Below the pieces are notes generated by a model, which was not told the DNA's origin, ran no database searches, and was given only the letters and a program-made list of their open reading frames with translations. Positions 46,291 through 58,167 of a DNA stretch of 64,000 bases are shown here, one piece after another. The translations under genes were made by a program, and so were the position numbers. Origin of the DNA: Loripinus fragilis. Its lineage: Eukaryota; Mollusca; Bivalvia; Lucinida; Lucinidae. Where the stretch lies: assembly GCA_964019695.1 (NCBI GenBank), contig OZ026518.1, forward strand, positions 111,780,336-111,844,335. Reading direction: 5' to 3'. Numbering within the stretch: the stretch's first letter is position 1; each line of letters opens with the position of its first letter.

Positions 46291-47305
46291 CTTTCTAATT
46301 GTTCAGCCTAAACACATGATGCGGTACGTTTTTAAATTCAATTTATAAGATAAATAATGATAAGAGAATACTTAAAGCTAGAAATAATTGCTTTTCTTGG
46401 ACATCGGGTAAGGATATCTGATATTGTATCCTAGGTTAGAATTTTTTTTTATCTTACCTACCATGTTATCATACCCAGGCTGTCACGTGTTGACACGCAC
46501 ATGGTAGTTAAGTGGCATCATCGTTATGTTAAAGTAACGTCATCCTGATATGCTGCAACTCAGCATATTCAAGATCTTCTTGTAGATTTTTTGACTAGAA
46601 AATGCGGTATTAAGAGGTGAGCAAGAAAAAGAATCCATTATTAGGTTATTCTCTGAGCGTATTTTTCTATCCCACTCCTCACACTCATGATAGATTCTTA
46701 TTATCTATCACTACTGATACATTCAAGTGAAACTCTGGGTCCTTAGACTTTAGGAAAGTTAACTCGACTCAAGTCATAAATGAAATACTAAAGCCTTTTC
46801 TAAAGATAAGACATTCGTGTAAAACCAAGTTTAAGTGCTATGGGGTTAGGATTGGACGAGGCAATAAACCCTGACTGGTACCTGTTCCCTGAAATATGTT
46901 GGCATGTTTCACTGTTCCCAGTTTCTTTGTTCTTCTGTTTCTTTGTTCCCTTTTTCGACTGCAGTATATGTGTTTCCTGCGTCCCCAAATTCCTGGGAGG
47001 GTCTAAAACTAAGAAAACTACTTTAAATTGTACCTACAATCTACATGTATGACATTTAGCTATTGAAGAGGTACCCTCCGTTTTACTTTTAGATAAAAAC
47101 CCCTTAAAAGTTCACAGTCGACAAGTGCTACGCCATTGTTTATTTTGTCCCAATACATTGTTGTGATGAGGTATTCTCTGTTATGGCAGTTTGTTTGTAA
47201 CCAAATCTAATAAATCTTTCAAAATAGTTATTTTAGCATCTACGTTTTATTGATACTTTTACTCTAATGATGGAATGTCTAGCCACCTGATGCCAATTAC
47301 CATTT
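46291..47305. other. No gene recognised
   Basis: Short open frames at 46800-47052 lie on opposite strands over the same bases and show no domain. Confidence 0.35.
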
Positions 47306-47542
47306 GAGCCATTGCATGAGATTTCCAACAATTTGGCATTTTGACATGTGTAGACGAGGAGGAGCCTCTGCAGCCTCCTTTTAAGCTTAGAAACTCCAAA
47401 TGGTGTTCAGTCAGTAGCTTAACAATCATATAATACTCAAGCGAGTAGCAAAGGCTCTGATCAGACTGCGCGTATGCGCAGGCTGATCTGAGACTTTGCT
47501 GGTGGCACATACCACATTGTTGGAAATTTCATGCACTGGCTC
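47306..47542. mobile_element. GAGCCG-type palindromic MITE
   Basis: GAGCCATTGCATGAGATTTC to CATGCACTGGCTC, flanked by ATTT on both sides; the interior has TGCGCGTATGCGCA. Confidence 0.82.
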
Positions 47543-47644
47543 ATTTTGAATTAGAAAGCTGTACTTCTTTATGATTTTGTAGGCTTTACACATCTGAACT
47601 AAGGATGAGGTTGGCGCTGTGAAATTAGTTGAAGCCCTCTAGTA

Positions 47645-47877
47645 AGAGTATTTTTACTGACTGTTCTTTTGTGGATCATTTTTGGTGTCTATGTTTCGTG
47701 TTTGTCATGCTTTATTGCCTGTTTATTGCAGCCTTGTAGTCACCTGCTGGGAAAGGGCTGACGTCTTGGCTCTCTTGTATGTGATGTTTTATTGTGTTTT
47801 TGTCACTTTCCTATGTGGTGTCCTGGGTTAGGTGTGGTGCTTTATTTATCGATTCCTGATCTTTGCCTCATTTCTAA
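47645..47877 (-). repeat. Family A repeat, 5' portion, inverted
   Basis: From CTTTTGTGGATCATTTTTGG through GTCACCTGCTGGGAAAGGGC to TCGATTCCTGATCTTTGCC. An AGGATGAGGTTGGCGC segment upstream (47600) suggests it extends a little further. Confidence 0.75.
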
Positions 47878-48312
47878 TTTCAATTACTACACATATTTTT
47901 TAAAAAATATAAGTTTTGCTTTATGAGTCTGAGCGACGAACAAACGGAGCATCTGAATAGTCTGTTCAGTGGCATTGATATTCAACGTTTAGATCAGATA
48001 AATGTTAAAACTACCTTATTCAAATGGTCTAAAATAACCAGTGAGTATGGACAGCAAATGCTCCAATTACAGTTCACAGACCAACATATGATACCTAGAG
48101 TCAGGGACACACAAACAAACGCACGCACGCAAGAATACAATTAATACAAAGCATCTATTTCACTATTTCTCAGCAAGACATATGGTGGTCAAAAGGTGTG
48201 GTTGTAAAGGTGTAACATTCTGAGAAGAGAATCTCGTGCAAAATCATCAAGCGTGGGCTTGAATATTCAGATATCTTAAAGAGGGTACGCTATTACAGCA
48301 ATGAAACGTTTG

Positions 48313-48769
48313 AATTTGAGCCAGTTTTTTGTTTGTTTGATTTGATTCTTTACGTCCCATCAACAATCTTTCAGTTAAATAGGGACGAGTCTTCCTGGGT
48401 TGAACAAGTACTAAGCTAGGATAAATGTGTCTTGCTCAAGGACACAGCGCAGTGACGCCGGTGAGGCTCGAACCCGCGGCCCCTCGGTCACGAGTCAAGC
48501 ACTCTACCACTGAGCCACTGCGCTCCCCAATTTTAGCCAGTGCATGAGATTAAGAACATCTTGGTATGTGCGACCAACAAAGTCTCAGATCAACCTGCGC
48601 ATACGCGCAGTCTGATCAGAGCCTTTGCTAGTCGCTTGAGTATTCTATGATTGTTACGTTACTGACTGAACACCATTTGGAGTTTCTAAGCTTAAGAGGA
48701 GGCTGTACAGGCTCGTCTGAGTCTACAATTGTCAAAATGTCAAATTGTTGGAAATCTCATGCCGCGCTC
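48313..48769. mobile_element. GAGCCG-type MITE interrupted by a SINE
   Basis: The MITE head AATTTGAGCCAGT (48313-48325) is repeated as AATTTTAGCCAGT (48529-48541), after which the MITE continues to GAAATCTCATGCCGCGCTCA. The 13-bp duplication was produced by the SINE at 48326-48528. Confidence 0.8.
48326..48528 (-). mobile_element. tRNA-derived SINE inserted in a MITE
   Basis: The minus strand starts GGGGAGCGCAGTGGCTCAGT, with box B GGGTTCGAGCCTCACC and a body with CAAGACACATTTATCC and GGAAGACTCGTCCC; the 3' tail ends CAAATCAAACAAAC. It shares its full structure with 33286-33480. It has 13-bp flanking duplications with one mismatch. Confidence 0.87.
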
Positions 48770-49325
48770 ATTTTGTACTTACTGGTGATCTATGCCTTGT
48801 CAGAATAGTTCTAAGGCCTCGTGAAATGAATAAACGCATGAAAACAAAGGCCATTATCTCATGAAACGGTTACTATTCAGTTTTTACCATTTGGAGATTC
48901 GAGGCAACACATTAACGGATAATTGAGAAAAAGTTAATGAGGCTGAAATCAGTACATTATCTCTGCTGTCTGTAAGGATCTCCAAGGGCCGCTGGCGGGC
49001 GTAATAGATATTCATTTATGTACCAGCTATTGGTTGAAATAGAACAACGCAATTTTCCTAACAAAGTAAAACACTTTTAATTTATGTTAACCATTTCATT
49101 GGGTTCTTTGTTGTTGCTGTCGCTGCTGTCTGTTTGTTTGTTTGTTTGTTTTCCTCATATATATAATAATAATGTTTGATTCAAATTTTGGTGTGCCTGT
49201 ACATTTGTCTCAGCCATATGTATACCACAATCAGCCCGGTATAACGAATCCATGACACATGATAGTAGTTTTCTTTCTCTGAAGCCCAGTTACAGACGCG
49301 AATGCAATCAGCTTAAGTATTACAA

Positions 49326-49412
49326 GTAAGAAAGAGGGCAAATATCAGGAATCGATACAATTAAGCACCACACCTGACCCAGGATACAATTGGGAAAGTG
49401 ACAACTTCACAT
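49326..49412 (+). repeat. Family A repeat, head fragment
   Basis: AAGTAAGAAAGAGGGCAAAT to GGGAAAGTGACAAC, then unrelated DNA. Confidence 0.72.
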
Positions 49413-50385
49413 CTTTAAGTTTCTCAACCATACTATTATACAGGGGCATTTCTAGCACACGAGTGCTCATTAAAAAAAATGCCTGAAACTTTGTTGAGAC
49501 AGTTCAAGAGGTAATACATATAGGTTTATAACCAAGTCACGCACAAAGATATAATTGTTTCTGGCAAACATCATACATATTTCATAAGTAACTGGAGCCG
49601 TGCAGGGAAAAGTGCTGCGTGACTCTACGATGCGTCTATGGTTAATAATGATTAAATCGCTCCTGGGGACAATAAGCTCGATAAAGCAGCTGAGCAGTAG
49701 CATATAAATAGCTCACCCATACTTCAATGTGTTTGTTCATTTATAAATCAAAACATATTTTGCTCAGACGTGAATTGTTCAGAAACATGAGTCCGACTAG
49801 GATATGCTACAATGACCGACCAGCACCTTGACGTTGTTGTAGAACACCACCTAAGAACGAACAGCAACCAAAAGCACTCGGGATAGGGGGGGGGGCTTAT
49901 ATATTTTACTGTACAAATCTTCGCCCTAGATTCTGATGTTGCAAAACGATAAAACAACACATTTTAGATCACAAGGCTGTGCCTTAGCTTATAGAATGAA
50001 TTATTAAAGGGAAATAACCAAACCAATTAATTAAGTTATTTAAACAAAGAAAGTGGTTCATAACTCATAGACAGTGATGATATCCGTGAAAAAGGAATTG
50101 CTTGGACTATAACACACCCATCATTCACAAACACAAAATGGCATTTCTGCACTATGTGGTGCAATATCTTCAGAGAAATATATACAATATATTGTTGTGA
50201 ATTTATAGCTTGGGACCCCTTTAATATATACTCTGAAACGTCCTAACTTTATTATACATAGCTTTATGGAAAATTCCATTGTTCTGAAATGGTAAATATG
50301 CAGTCAGTTGTCTCAACAAAATGATCTTATGCTTGCTTTAAGACAGGGCAGCAAGAACACAATTGAGATTAAGCGACCAGCGATT

Positions 50386-50386
<1 letters not shown>
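49413..50386. other. No gene recognised
   Basis: Only overlapping short frames and a run of ten or more G near 49886. Confidence 0.35.

Positions 50387-50444
<58 letters not shown>
50387..50444. repeat. (CT)n microsatellite
   Basis: About 29 uninterrupted CT units. It creates an 84-codon frame with a Leu-Ser run that is not a gene. Confidence 0.97.
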
Positions 50445-50446
<2 letters not shown>

Positions 50447-51439
50447 AAGTGTTTTTCACCATACCATCATGGATTTCTTTCATGGTCATCCCTTTCATAT
50501 GCAAATATTTGACCAGACCTCTTTTGTCATTTTGTCTATTTTGCAAATTATCGCTAACATGACCATTTATCCTGTACAATCTACCAATGTACACTTCCGC
50601 CCGCGTATTTGTCCTGCGAATTCGCGTTTCATGTGCGTTTCCAACGCATTGTACGTGCGTTGAGTTTAAATTGCGTATGAAACGCGAATCAACGTATTTC
50701 GAAACTCATGAATATTCATTAGCAGCCCTAAAACGCGTTTCAACGATAAAATATGCGTTTCTTCCTTTAGCCAATCAAATCGTTTTTTTACAACGCAGTA
50801 ATGCGTAAACCAATCAAAATTGAGTTGACCTTGATCAATGTTTACATTGTTATTCACGGTTTAACTTTGCTTTGAATATTTCTGATAAGATTTGTCTTGC
50901 ATATCTCAATTCCCGTTTCCTTTGAGGTTTTTAAGCCCAGTTTGAATCAAATATCTCACTCCATTCATTGATCAATATCTTGAGCCGACTATCACGACTT
51001 TTCAGCAGAGAAATGAATGGAGTTACTCAAGGCCGTAAAATGAATATATAACAGTAAAATCACATCGATATTCATCAGATATAGAGCTATAATTAGTCTC
51101 TTTTAGGGCCCAATGTAAAATATTTTTCGCAAAACAACGACATGAAGCAAATTAATGAATTGAAAATATGTCGCACTGCATTCAATTTTGTTTCTTGGGA
51201 TTCGCATCAAACAATTTCGAACTTTCAGATTGGGTCATCTGAGATTAGATGCAAACTCTCCTTGTTAAGTAAAATAATCGAGCCAAACTCACTTGTTGAC
51301 ATTCTAACTGAATAGAAAAAAGAAAAAAGAAGGCACTCAAAAGCAATTGCATGTGCCCAGGCTTCACCTGATCAGTCCTAAAATAAAAGTAGAGCAGTAT
51401 ATCCAGTTCTGCCCATCTAACCTGCTCAGGAGGTAGAAA

Positions 51440-53265
51440 CTGACACCGCTTAAACAACCTGTACCCCTGCTCGACAGTGCCAAGGAGGTAGGTTCAGACC
51501 CCATTTAAACAACCTGCACCCTTGCAACACAGTGCCCGGAAGGTAGGTTCCAACACTGCTTAAACAGCCTGCACCTCTGCATCACAGTGCCGGCAGGTAG
51601 GTTTCAACACCTCTTAAACAGCTGCAACCCTGCAGCACAATGCCGGCAGATAGGTTTTGACACCCCTTAAACAGCTGCACCCCTGCAACAAAGTGCCGGC
51701 AGATAGGTTTCGACACCGCTTAAACAGCTGCACCCCTGCAACACAGTGCCGGCGGATAGGTTTCGACACCACTTAAACAGCTCCACCCCTGCAACACATA
51801 GCCAGCAGATATGTTTCGACACCACTTAAACAGCTGCACCTCTGCAACACAGTCCCAACAAAAAGGTTTCGACACCAATTAAACAGCTGCACCCCTGCAA
51901 CAAAGTGCCGGCGGATAGGTTTCGACACCACTTAAACAGCTCCACCCCTGCAACACATAGCCGGCAGATAGGTTTCGACACAACTTAAACAGCTGCACCT
52001 CTGCAACACAGTCCCAACAGAAAGATTGCGACACTGCTTATACAGCTGCACCCCTGCAGCACAGTGCCGGCAGGTAGGTTTCGACACCGCTTAAACAGCT
52101 GCACCCCTGCAGCACAGTGCCGGCAGATAGGTTGCGACACTGCTCAAACAGCTGCACCTCTGCAACACAGTGCCAGCAGATAGGTTTCAACACCACTTCA
52201 ACAGCTGAACCCCTGCAACACAGTGCCGGCATATAGGTTTCGACACCACGTAAACAGCTGCACCCCTGCAACACAGTCCCGACAGATAGGTTTCGACACA
52301 GCTTAAACAGCTGCACCGCTGCAACACAGTGCTGGCAGATAGGTTTCGACACCACTTAAACAGCTGCACCCCTGCAACACAGTCCCGGCAGATAGGTTTC
52401 AACACCACTTAAACAGCTGCACCCCTGCAACACAGTCCTGGCAGATAGGTTTCAACACCACTTTAACAGCTGCACCACTGCAACACAGTCCCGGCAGATA
52501 GGTTTCGACACCGCTTAAACAGCTGCACCTCTGCAACACAGTCACGGCAGATAGGTTTTGACACCACTTAAACAGCTGCACCCCTTCAACACAGTGCCAG
52601 TAGATAGGTTTTGACACCACTTAAACAGCTGCACCCTGCAACACAGTCCCGGCAGATAGGTTTAGACACCGCTTAAACAGCTGCATCCCTGCAGCACAGT
52701 GCCGGCAGATAGGTTGCAACATTCCTTAAACAGCTGCACCTCTGCAGCACAGTGCTAGCAGATAGGTTTAAAAACCACTTAAACAGCTGCACCCCTGCAG
52801 CAGAGTGCCCGGCAGATAGGTTGCGACTTCGCTTAAACAGCTGCACTTCTGCAACACAGTGCGGGCAAATAGGTTTCGACACTGCTTAAACAGCTGCACC
52901 TCTGCAACACACTGCCGGCAGATAGGTTTCGACACCACTTAAACAGCTGCACCCCTGCAATACTGTGCCGGCAGATAGGTTTCGACACCACTTAAACAGC
53001 TGCACCTCTGCAATTAAGTGCTGGAAGATAGGTTTCGACACCGCTTAAACAGCTGTACCTCTGCAACAAAGTGCCGGCAGATAGGTTTCCACACAACTTA
53101 AACAGCTGCACCTCTGCAACACAGTCCCAGCAGATAGGTTTAGACACCACTTAAACAGCTGCACCACTGCGGCACAGTGCTAGCAGATAGATTGCGACAC
53201 CTCTTAAATAGCTTCACCCCTGTAGCACAGTGCCCAACAGATATGTTCCGACACTGTTTAAACAG
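51440..53265. repeat. 53-bp minisatellite, ~34 copies
   Basis: Units of about 53 bp contain GCAGATAGGTTTCGACACC, then ACTTAAACAGCTGCACC, then CCTGCAACACAGTGCC. The leftmost units (51440-51600) are longer and more diverged. Repeated open frames on the minus strand (about 70-105 codons, Cys-rich) arise because 53-bp units shift frame, and are not genes. Confidence 0.93.
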
Positions 53266-53266
<1 letters not shown>

Positions 53267-53303
<37 letters not shown>

Positions 53304-53310
53304 TTCTCTG
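53267..53310. repeat. (CT)n microsatellite
   Basis: CT-rich tract of about 40 bp directly at the right edge of the 53-bp array. Confidence 0.9.
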
Positions 53311-54020
53311 AACACAGTGCCTTCTGTGAGGCTTGGACCAGGAGCCTCATCAACTGAAGACCCAAATTTAATCGAGCCAGTAAGAAGAGATTGATCGATA
53401 AAGACCTCAAGCTAATTATTTGATCAAAATGCAGCAGGTTCAGGTTCTGAAAGCTGATCCCAAGGCCTGATAACACAGAATTACGGACCTGTTTGATATG
53501 GTTGGACTAAACACGATGAACTGGTCCACACATTTGAATTGTTACCAATGTTAAACAAATGTCATGGGATGTGAAGTCATCTCGCAACGATGACCATAAA
53601 TGAGTGCCATTGACACAAAAAAGAAAAAAAGAAACGATAAACAAAGCATTTTGTGGGATAATGTTTTCGCTGTTTTCTTGGTTTCAATAATAAAATTATC
53701 ATTGATTTACATGTTACAGGTCTGGCAACGCAATTGAACCTTTTTGATTGGCTGTTCAACAATGCGTTTCAACGTGAATTGTACGTTGAACTGCGTTGCT
53801 ATATTTGAGTAATTGATTGGTTAACAGGTTAATGCGTTGCACTGCAGTTCAACGCGTATCGAAAGTGGGCTTTGATTGGATTTTCGAAATTCGCGTTGGA
53901 AAACTAATGCGTATTACGTGCGTTTTCAATGCGTTTTCAACGCGAATTCGACAAGGACAAATAAATGGGCGGTAGTGTAAGTACAACTGATAAGTCAGAT
54001 CCGATAGATAAAGTTAGCCC

Positions 54021-54310
54021 ATTTAAGTAAGTAAGGGTGCAAAGATCAGGAATCGATAAATCAAGTACCACACCTGACCCAGGGTACCAATGGGAACGTG
54101 ACAAACTCACAGTTGGACACCACAAACTAGAGCCAAGAGGCCAGTCCTTACCCAGCAGGTGACCACAAGGCACATATAAACAGGCATGTACAAAGGCATA
54201 GCAAACACAAGACAGAAAAAAACCCATAAAAGATCCACAAAAGAAGTACCGCTTTGGAACGGTCAGTAAAATATTTTACTGGAGGGCTTAAACAAGTTTC
54301 ACGGCACCAG
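54021..54310 (+). repeat. Family A repeat, 5' half
   Basis: AAGTAAGTAAGGGTGCAAAG through GTACCGCTTTGGAACGGTCA to CTGGAGGGCTTAAACAAG. The 96-codon minus-strand frame over it matches hydrophobic frames over other copies and is treated as a by-product. Confidence 0.8.
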
Positions 54311-54466
54311 CCTCATCTAGGATAATTAGCCTACCCTAATCAGTAGGACGGACCCATTTCCATTTTGGAGGTGTTAGGTTGTATTTTGTTCCAAATTTCA
54401 ATAGAACATTATGTAAGCAAACTATGAAGATATGCACTGTTTGCCTGTCCCGTATAAAAGACGTTA

Positions 54467-54570
54467 GGTGACCATCTGCTAAAGGGCTAACCTCTTGGCT
54501 CTTTTGTGTGTGTTGTTTTGTTGTGTTTTGTCATTTCCCCGTGTGGTGTCCTGGGTCGGGTGTTGTGGCT
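54467..54570 (-). repeat. Family A repeat, internal fragment, inverted
   Basis: GTGACCATCTGCTAAAGGGC to GGTGTCCTGGGTCGGGTG. Lies shortly after the plus-strand copy, in opposite orientation. Confidence 0.65.
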
Positions 54571-54797
54571 GCCCCTACTCACTTTTATTTGGGTTAATAA
54601 ACCTTTTATTATAATTATATTGGTAAATTTAGCAATATCAGTTATTTTAGGTGAGGCCAGAAAAGTTGGTGATATCATACAGTTATTATGGTAGATGGTT
54701 GTGGTAGTGACAATAATAATTGATAAGGACCGTACAGAAAATTTTGGACTTTTTGACTTCTGTTCTTTCATAATTAAATTAAAAAAGTTGTATTTGT

Positions 54798-54899
54798 AAT
54801 AGTTATACCATGGGTTGTCCGCCTGTACGTGGAGATAATCCACGAGCTTTAGCGAGTGGATTATCTTACGTACAGGTTGACAAACATGGTATAACTATT
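54798..54899. repeat. Long hairpin, ~44-bp stem, 12-nt loop
   Basis: AATAGTTATACCATG, CCTGTACGT and AGATAATCCAC form the left arm; GTGGATTATC, ACGTACAGG and CATGGTATAACTATT form the right arm, around the loop GAGCTTTAGCGA. A few mismatches only. No terminal features of a known element. Confidence 0.85.
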
Positions 54900-55530
54900 T
54901 TATACCAACTATATCAGTGTAGACCTTGCACATCACAAGATATTCGTGCTAAAGTTGGTAAAGGTGGTATAAAACACTTAACACATTTGACATGTTAACA
55001 ATACGTTCCATATCCTAACAAGAATAATTTAAGACAGAACCGTTTTTGAAGAAAAAAAAATGTAGACTTCTCTGAGTACGAGAGAGGATGCATCTACAAC
55101 AAATCAGTTTATCAAAGTCTCTGTCTAGACGCTAATCCGATTAGAAAAGGCTACATATGTGACAGGATTGCTGTCATAAAGCTTGGCACTCTCTTGTTAT
55201 TTTCAACCATAAATAATAAGTGAGTATGATCAGGAAATACCACAATCACAAACCGCAGACAACCCTGTGGCATGCTAGGGGAATTGATAGTTGTTTAACA
55301 ACTCTCTTGTTATTTTCAACCATGCTAGAGGGAGTAACAACTATCGAAGTGATAGTTGCTATCTAGCACGGTGACAAGTGTACATCAATCGAGTGTTGAT
55401 AGTTTTTCTTTTTGTATCCTTGGCATGAAGGGGTATTGGATTCACAATACCACTTCAGCTGGTAAAAAGGGAACGAAGGATGTTGCTCTTTGAGAGGATC
55501 CATAGGAGGACAGGGGGTCTGGACCCCCCT

Positions 55531-55531
<1 letters not shown>

Positions 55532-55563
<32 letters not shown>
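55532..55563. repeat. (AC)n microsatellite
   Basis: About 16 CA units following GGTCTGGACCCCCC, a segment like the GTCCGGACCC repeats at 28345 and 31743. Confidence 0.95.
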
Positions 55564-55565
<2 letters not shown>

Positions 55566-55899
55566 AACCTACGGCACCGTTATGAATAGCGATAGTGCAA
55601 TAAAAACATTTTGATCAGATAGACAATTGAGGTTAAGCAACCAACTCATCCTTCCCAGTCAAGCTGATTGCAAAACTAAAAAAAAAAATAAAAACTATTA
55701 TATCTGAGGTGTATTATTTCAGATAGTATGTGGTTTTATAAATAGATTTCGTAGCCAATATTGACTACTAAAGTATTTCTAGTTTATTGTATTTAGCGGC
55801 CATATGTTTCTAGTATTCTGCCAATCACTGTATGACGGCATTGTATATAATTATTATATACCAGCACTCTCACCTTATATATCTACACAAAATAGATTT

Positions 55900-56136
55900 G
55901 AGCCGCGACATGTGATTTTCAACAATGTGGCATTTTGACAAGTGTGGACACAGACGAGCCTGTGCAGCCTCCTGTTAAGCTTAGAAAATCCAAATGATGT
56001 TCGGTTAGTAGCCCAACATGTATAGAATAGTCAAGCAACTAGCAAAGGCTCTGATCAGACTGCGCGTATGCGCAGGCTGGTCTGAGCCTTTGCTGGTTGC
56101 ACATACCACATTGTTGGAAATATCCTGTCACGGCTC
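55900..56136. mobile_element. GAGCCG-type palindromic MITE
   Basis: GAGCCGCGACATGTGATTTT to CTGTCACGGCTC, flanked by ATTT on both sides (55896-55899, 56137-56140). Confidence 0.84.
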
Positions 56137-56229
56137 ATTTCGCATAGCTTCTAGAATTTAATCTATCTCTGACAATTTCTCAGTGGTAAGTGCATCAGTC
56201 TTGTACTGGGGCGGCCATGGTTGTTGTTG

Positions 56230-56955
56230 CTCTAATAATTTTTCAGCCTAGTTCATTACAAATAATTTCCCATTATAAATAAGATTGGCTATAACATTAA
56301 TGTATTGTAACAGACTGCATGCTTAGTGGTCAACCCAATCATCGTTGACAACTTTGCTTTCCTTTTAATTGCACGCCGGTGGGTCGGACATCAGACTCTA
56401 TGACGGTTCCGACTTAAACACTTATCTAATGATGAGATGGTAGGGGCCTGATTCTTTGGCTGTTGTCAGGCCCACCAGGGTTTACCTGTTGGATTTCGTT
56501 TGCTCCGGTATTCAGTTTTATTTACTGATGAGTCCTTATCTTTGCTTTATCTCCTTATTATATCTTGATTTATATGTTTTAGGAGATGATGCATTGATAA
56601 GTTAGGGATCTTTCATGCAAACCAAACATCTATGTGTCTTGATCCACATCTGAACTAAGGTTGAGGTTGGTGCGCCGTGAAACCGGTTTAAGCCCTCCAG
56701 TAAATTATTTTTACTGACCTTTCCAAGGCCGTGCTTCTTTTGTGGATCATTTATGTTATTTCTGTCTTGTTTTGTAATGCTTTCATGTGCGTCTGTTTAT
56801 TATGCCTAGTGGCCACCTGCTGGGAAAAAGCTGACCTCTTTGCTCTGTTTTGTGATGTCTAATTGTGATGTTGTCAGTTTCCCATTGGTATCCTGGGTCA
56901 GGAGTGGTGCTTGATTTTATCGATTCCTGATCTTTGCCTTTTTTTTTTACTTTCA
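56230..56955 (-). repeat. Family A repeat, near full length, inverted
   Basis: Runs in reverse order from the 3' module (AATTTCCCATTATAAATAAG, TAATTGCACGCCGGTGGGTC) through TTTTAGGAGATGATGCATTG and CCGTGCTTCTTTTGTGGATC to TTATCGATTCCTGATCTTTG. It is followed at once by a family B head fragment in the same orientation (to about 57060). Confidence 0.85.
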
Positions 56956-57060
56956 TGTGACTGTTAGTATTCTGTGTCTCTTCCTCAAGGTACCCTGGGT
57001 TGGCCTGCAGTATACGGTTGTGGCATTTCCTGGTCATACATGTACTCACTTACTTTTAAC

Positions 57061-57528
57061 ATCTCCTTCGGGACCTTGCGAACGGCTATGTTTTGGACCC
57101 TACATGTATATTGCTGAGCGGAAGTTTAACTAGCATATGGAGTAATGTCGGATGCCAAAATTAAGGTCATAATACAAACAGACGGCAATAAAGACAAAGT
57201 CAATGGCAAATGATCAATTGATCGCAATACAGTTCGTCTGTGTATGGTATAAAACTTATATTTATATTCCAAGGAATTGGGTCAGGAATAATGATCAAGC
57301 TGATATGAAGACATTTGTGTATTGTTTGACTTTTCGCTTACTGTAAAGGCGACAACTTTAATATTCAAATCCGGGTGTGGTTCGGCCATTTCATCTGCTA
57401 AGGAAGGGAGATCAGGTTTTATTTATAATTTGGTAAAGAGTGAATAAGCTTTTTAAGCCGCGCAAACGTGCATGCATTTCATGAAAATCCTAACCGTGTA
57501 CACACTGAACTCACATTTATTAACCCTT
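57061..57528. other. No feature recognised
   Basis: No coding sequence or repeat recognised. Confidence 0.35.
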
Positions 57529-57710
57529 AAAGCGTATAATCACAAAATGTATGTTTTTTCGTCCACTAAACTATTTGAAGCCTCATAGATAAACAGTGTG
57601 GACCCAGATCAGACTGCTCCTGTAGGAGCAGTCTGATCTGGGTCCACAATGTTTGCCTCCCTGCTTATGTTAAATGCAGCTATTTTGCTGGCGTTTTAAG
57701 GACTATATAA
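57529..57710. mobile_element. TTAACCCTTAAAGC-type palindromic MITE
   Basis: Starts ATTAACCCTTAAAGCGT. The core at 57598-57647 is an essentially perfect palindrome: GTGGACCCAGATCAGACTGC and GCAGTCTGATCTGGGTCCAC around TCCTGTAGGA. The right end (GGCGTTTTAAGG) is diverged. Confidence 0.6.
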
Positions 57711-58167
57711 TGACTGAGGTCGTGGCAAAAGAAAATACAGTTACTTTTGAATAAAACAACGCCTCCTTTTCAGCTTTTACCTATGCCTAAGATTGACTAG
57801 TCCTAATTACACATTCATGAGGCGCCGCCATAACAGTGAGCGAAAAGTCAAGTGATACGTGGACAACAAAGGCGTAGTTTAATCAGACTTGAGATAAAAT
57901 ACTGGTGCACAAAAGTGAATATTCTAGCTCGGCTCTTAACCTGAGCGGATTTGATGTGGCTAAGTTGGTCACTAACACCTTAGAATAACGGAGCATGACC
58001 AGTAAACGCCACAGCATGGCAAGGAAGAGACACAGAGCACGGACTGTAAGAACATAGTTTTTTCTAAAGTGAACCAGCTAAGGGGCGCTACGAACCACAC
58101 CACTTAACAAGAACCAAACCCAAACATCACACAAACACAACGTGAGCAACAACAAACATAGAGAAAT
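57711..58167. other. No gene recognised
   Basis: Contains a stretch (about 57980-58150) that looks repeat-like in composition but has no partner that I could identify here. Confidence 0.35.

Larger units (their letters stand above)
50592..53977. mobile_element. 3.4-kb inverted-terminal element carrying a minisatellite
   Basis: The left end CACTTCCGCCCGCGTATTTG and the right end, whose reverse complement reads CACTACCGCCC then ATTTATTTGTCC, are inverted repeats flanked by TA (50590-50591, 53978-53979). Both subterminal regions (50600-50820 and 53740-53960) are packed with CAACGC/GCGTTG words, and GAATTCGCG occurs near both tips. Most of the interior is a tandem array. There is no transposase. 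It looks like a large non-autonomous DNA element that amplified a satellite internally; tandem arrays inside mobile elements are well known in bivalves. Confidence 0.68.

Noticed and set aside
50308..50562. 84-codon frame with a long Leu-Ser stretch
   Set aside because: Translation of a (CT)n microsatellite.
51440..53265. Cys-rich repeated open frames on the minus strand
   Set aside because: By-product of the 53-bp tandem units, with frame changing between units and no start or stop conservation.
23974..54227. Hydrophobic frames with CVWHAVLS or CALWSPAGK phrases on family A copies
   Set aside because: The frames differ in length and are broken in most copies; the shared words come from the repeat DNA (the TCACCTGCTGGGAAAGG segment), not from selection on a protein. 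The span given covers several separate copies.
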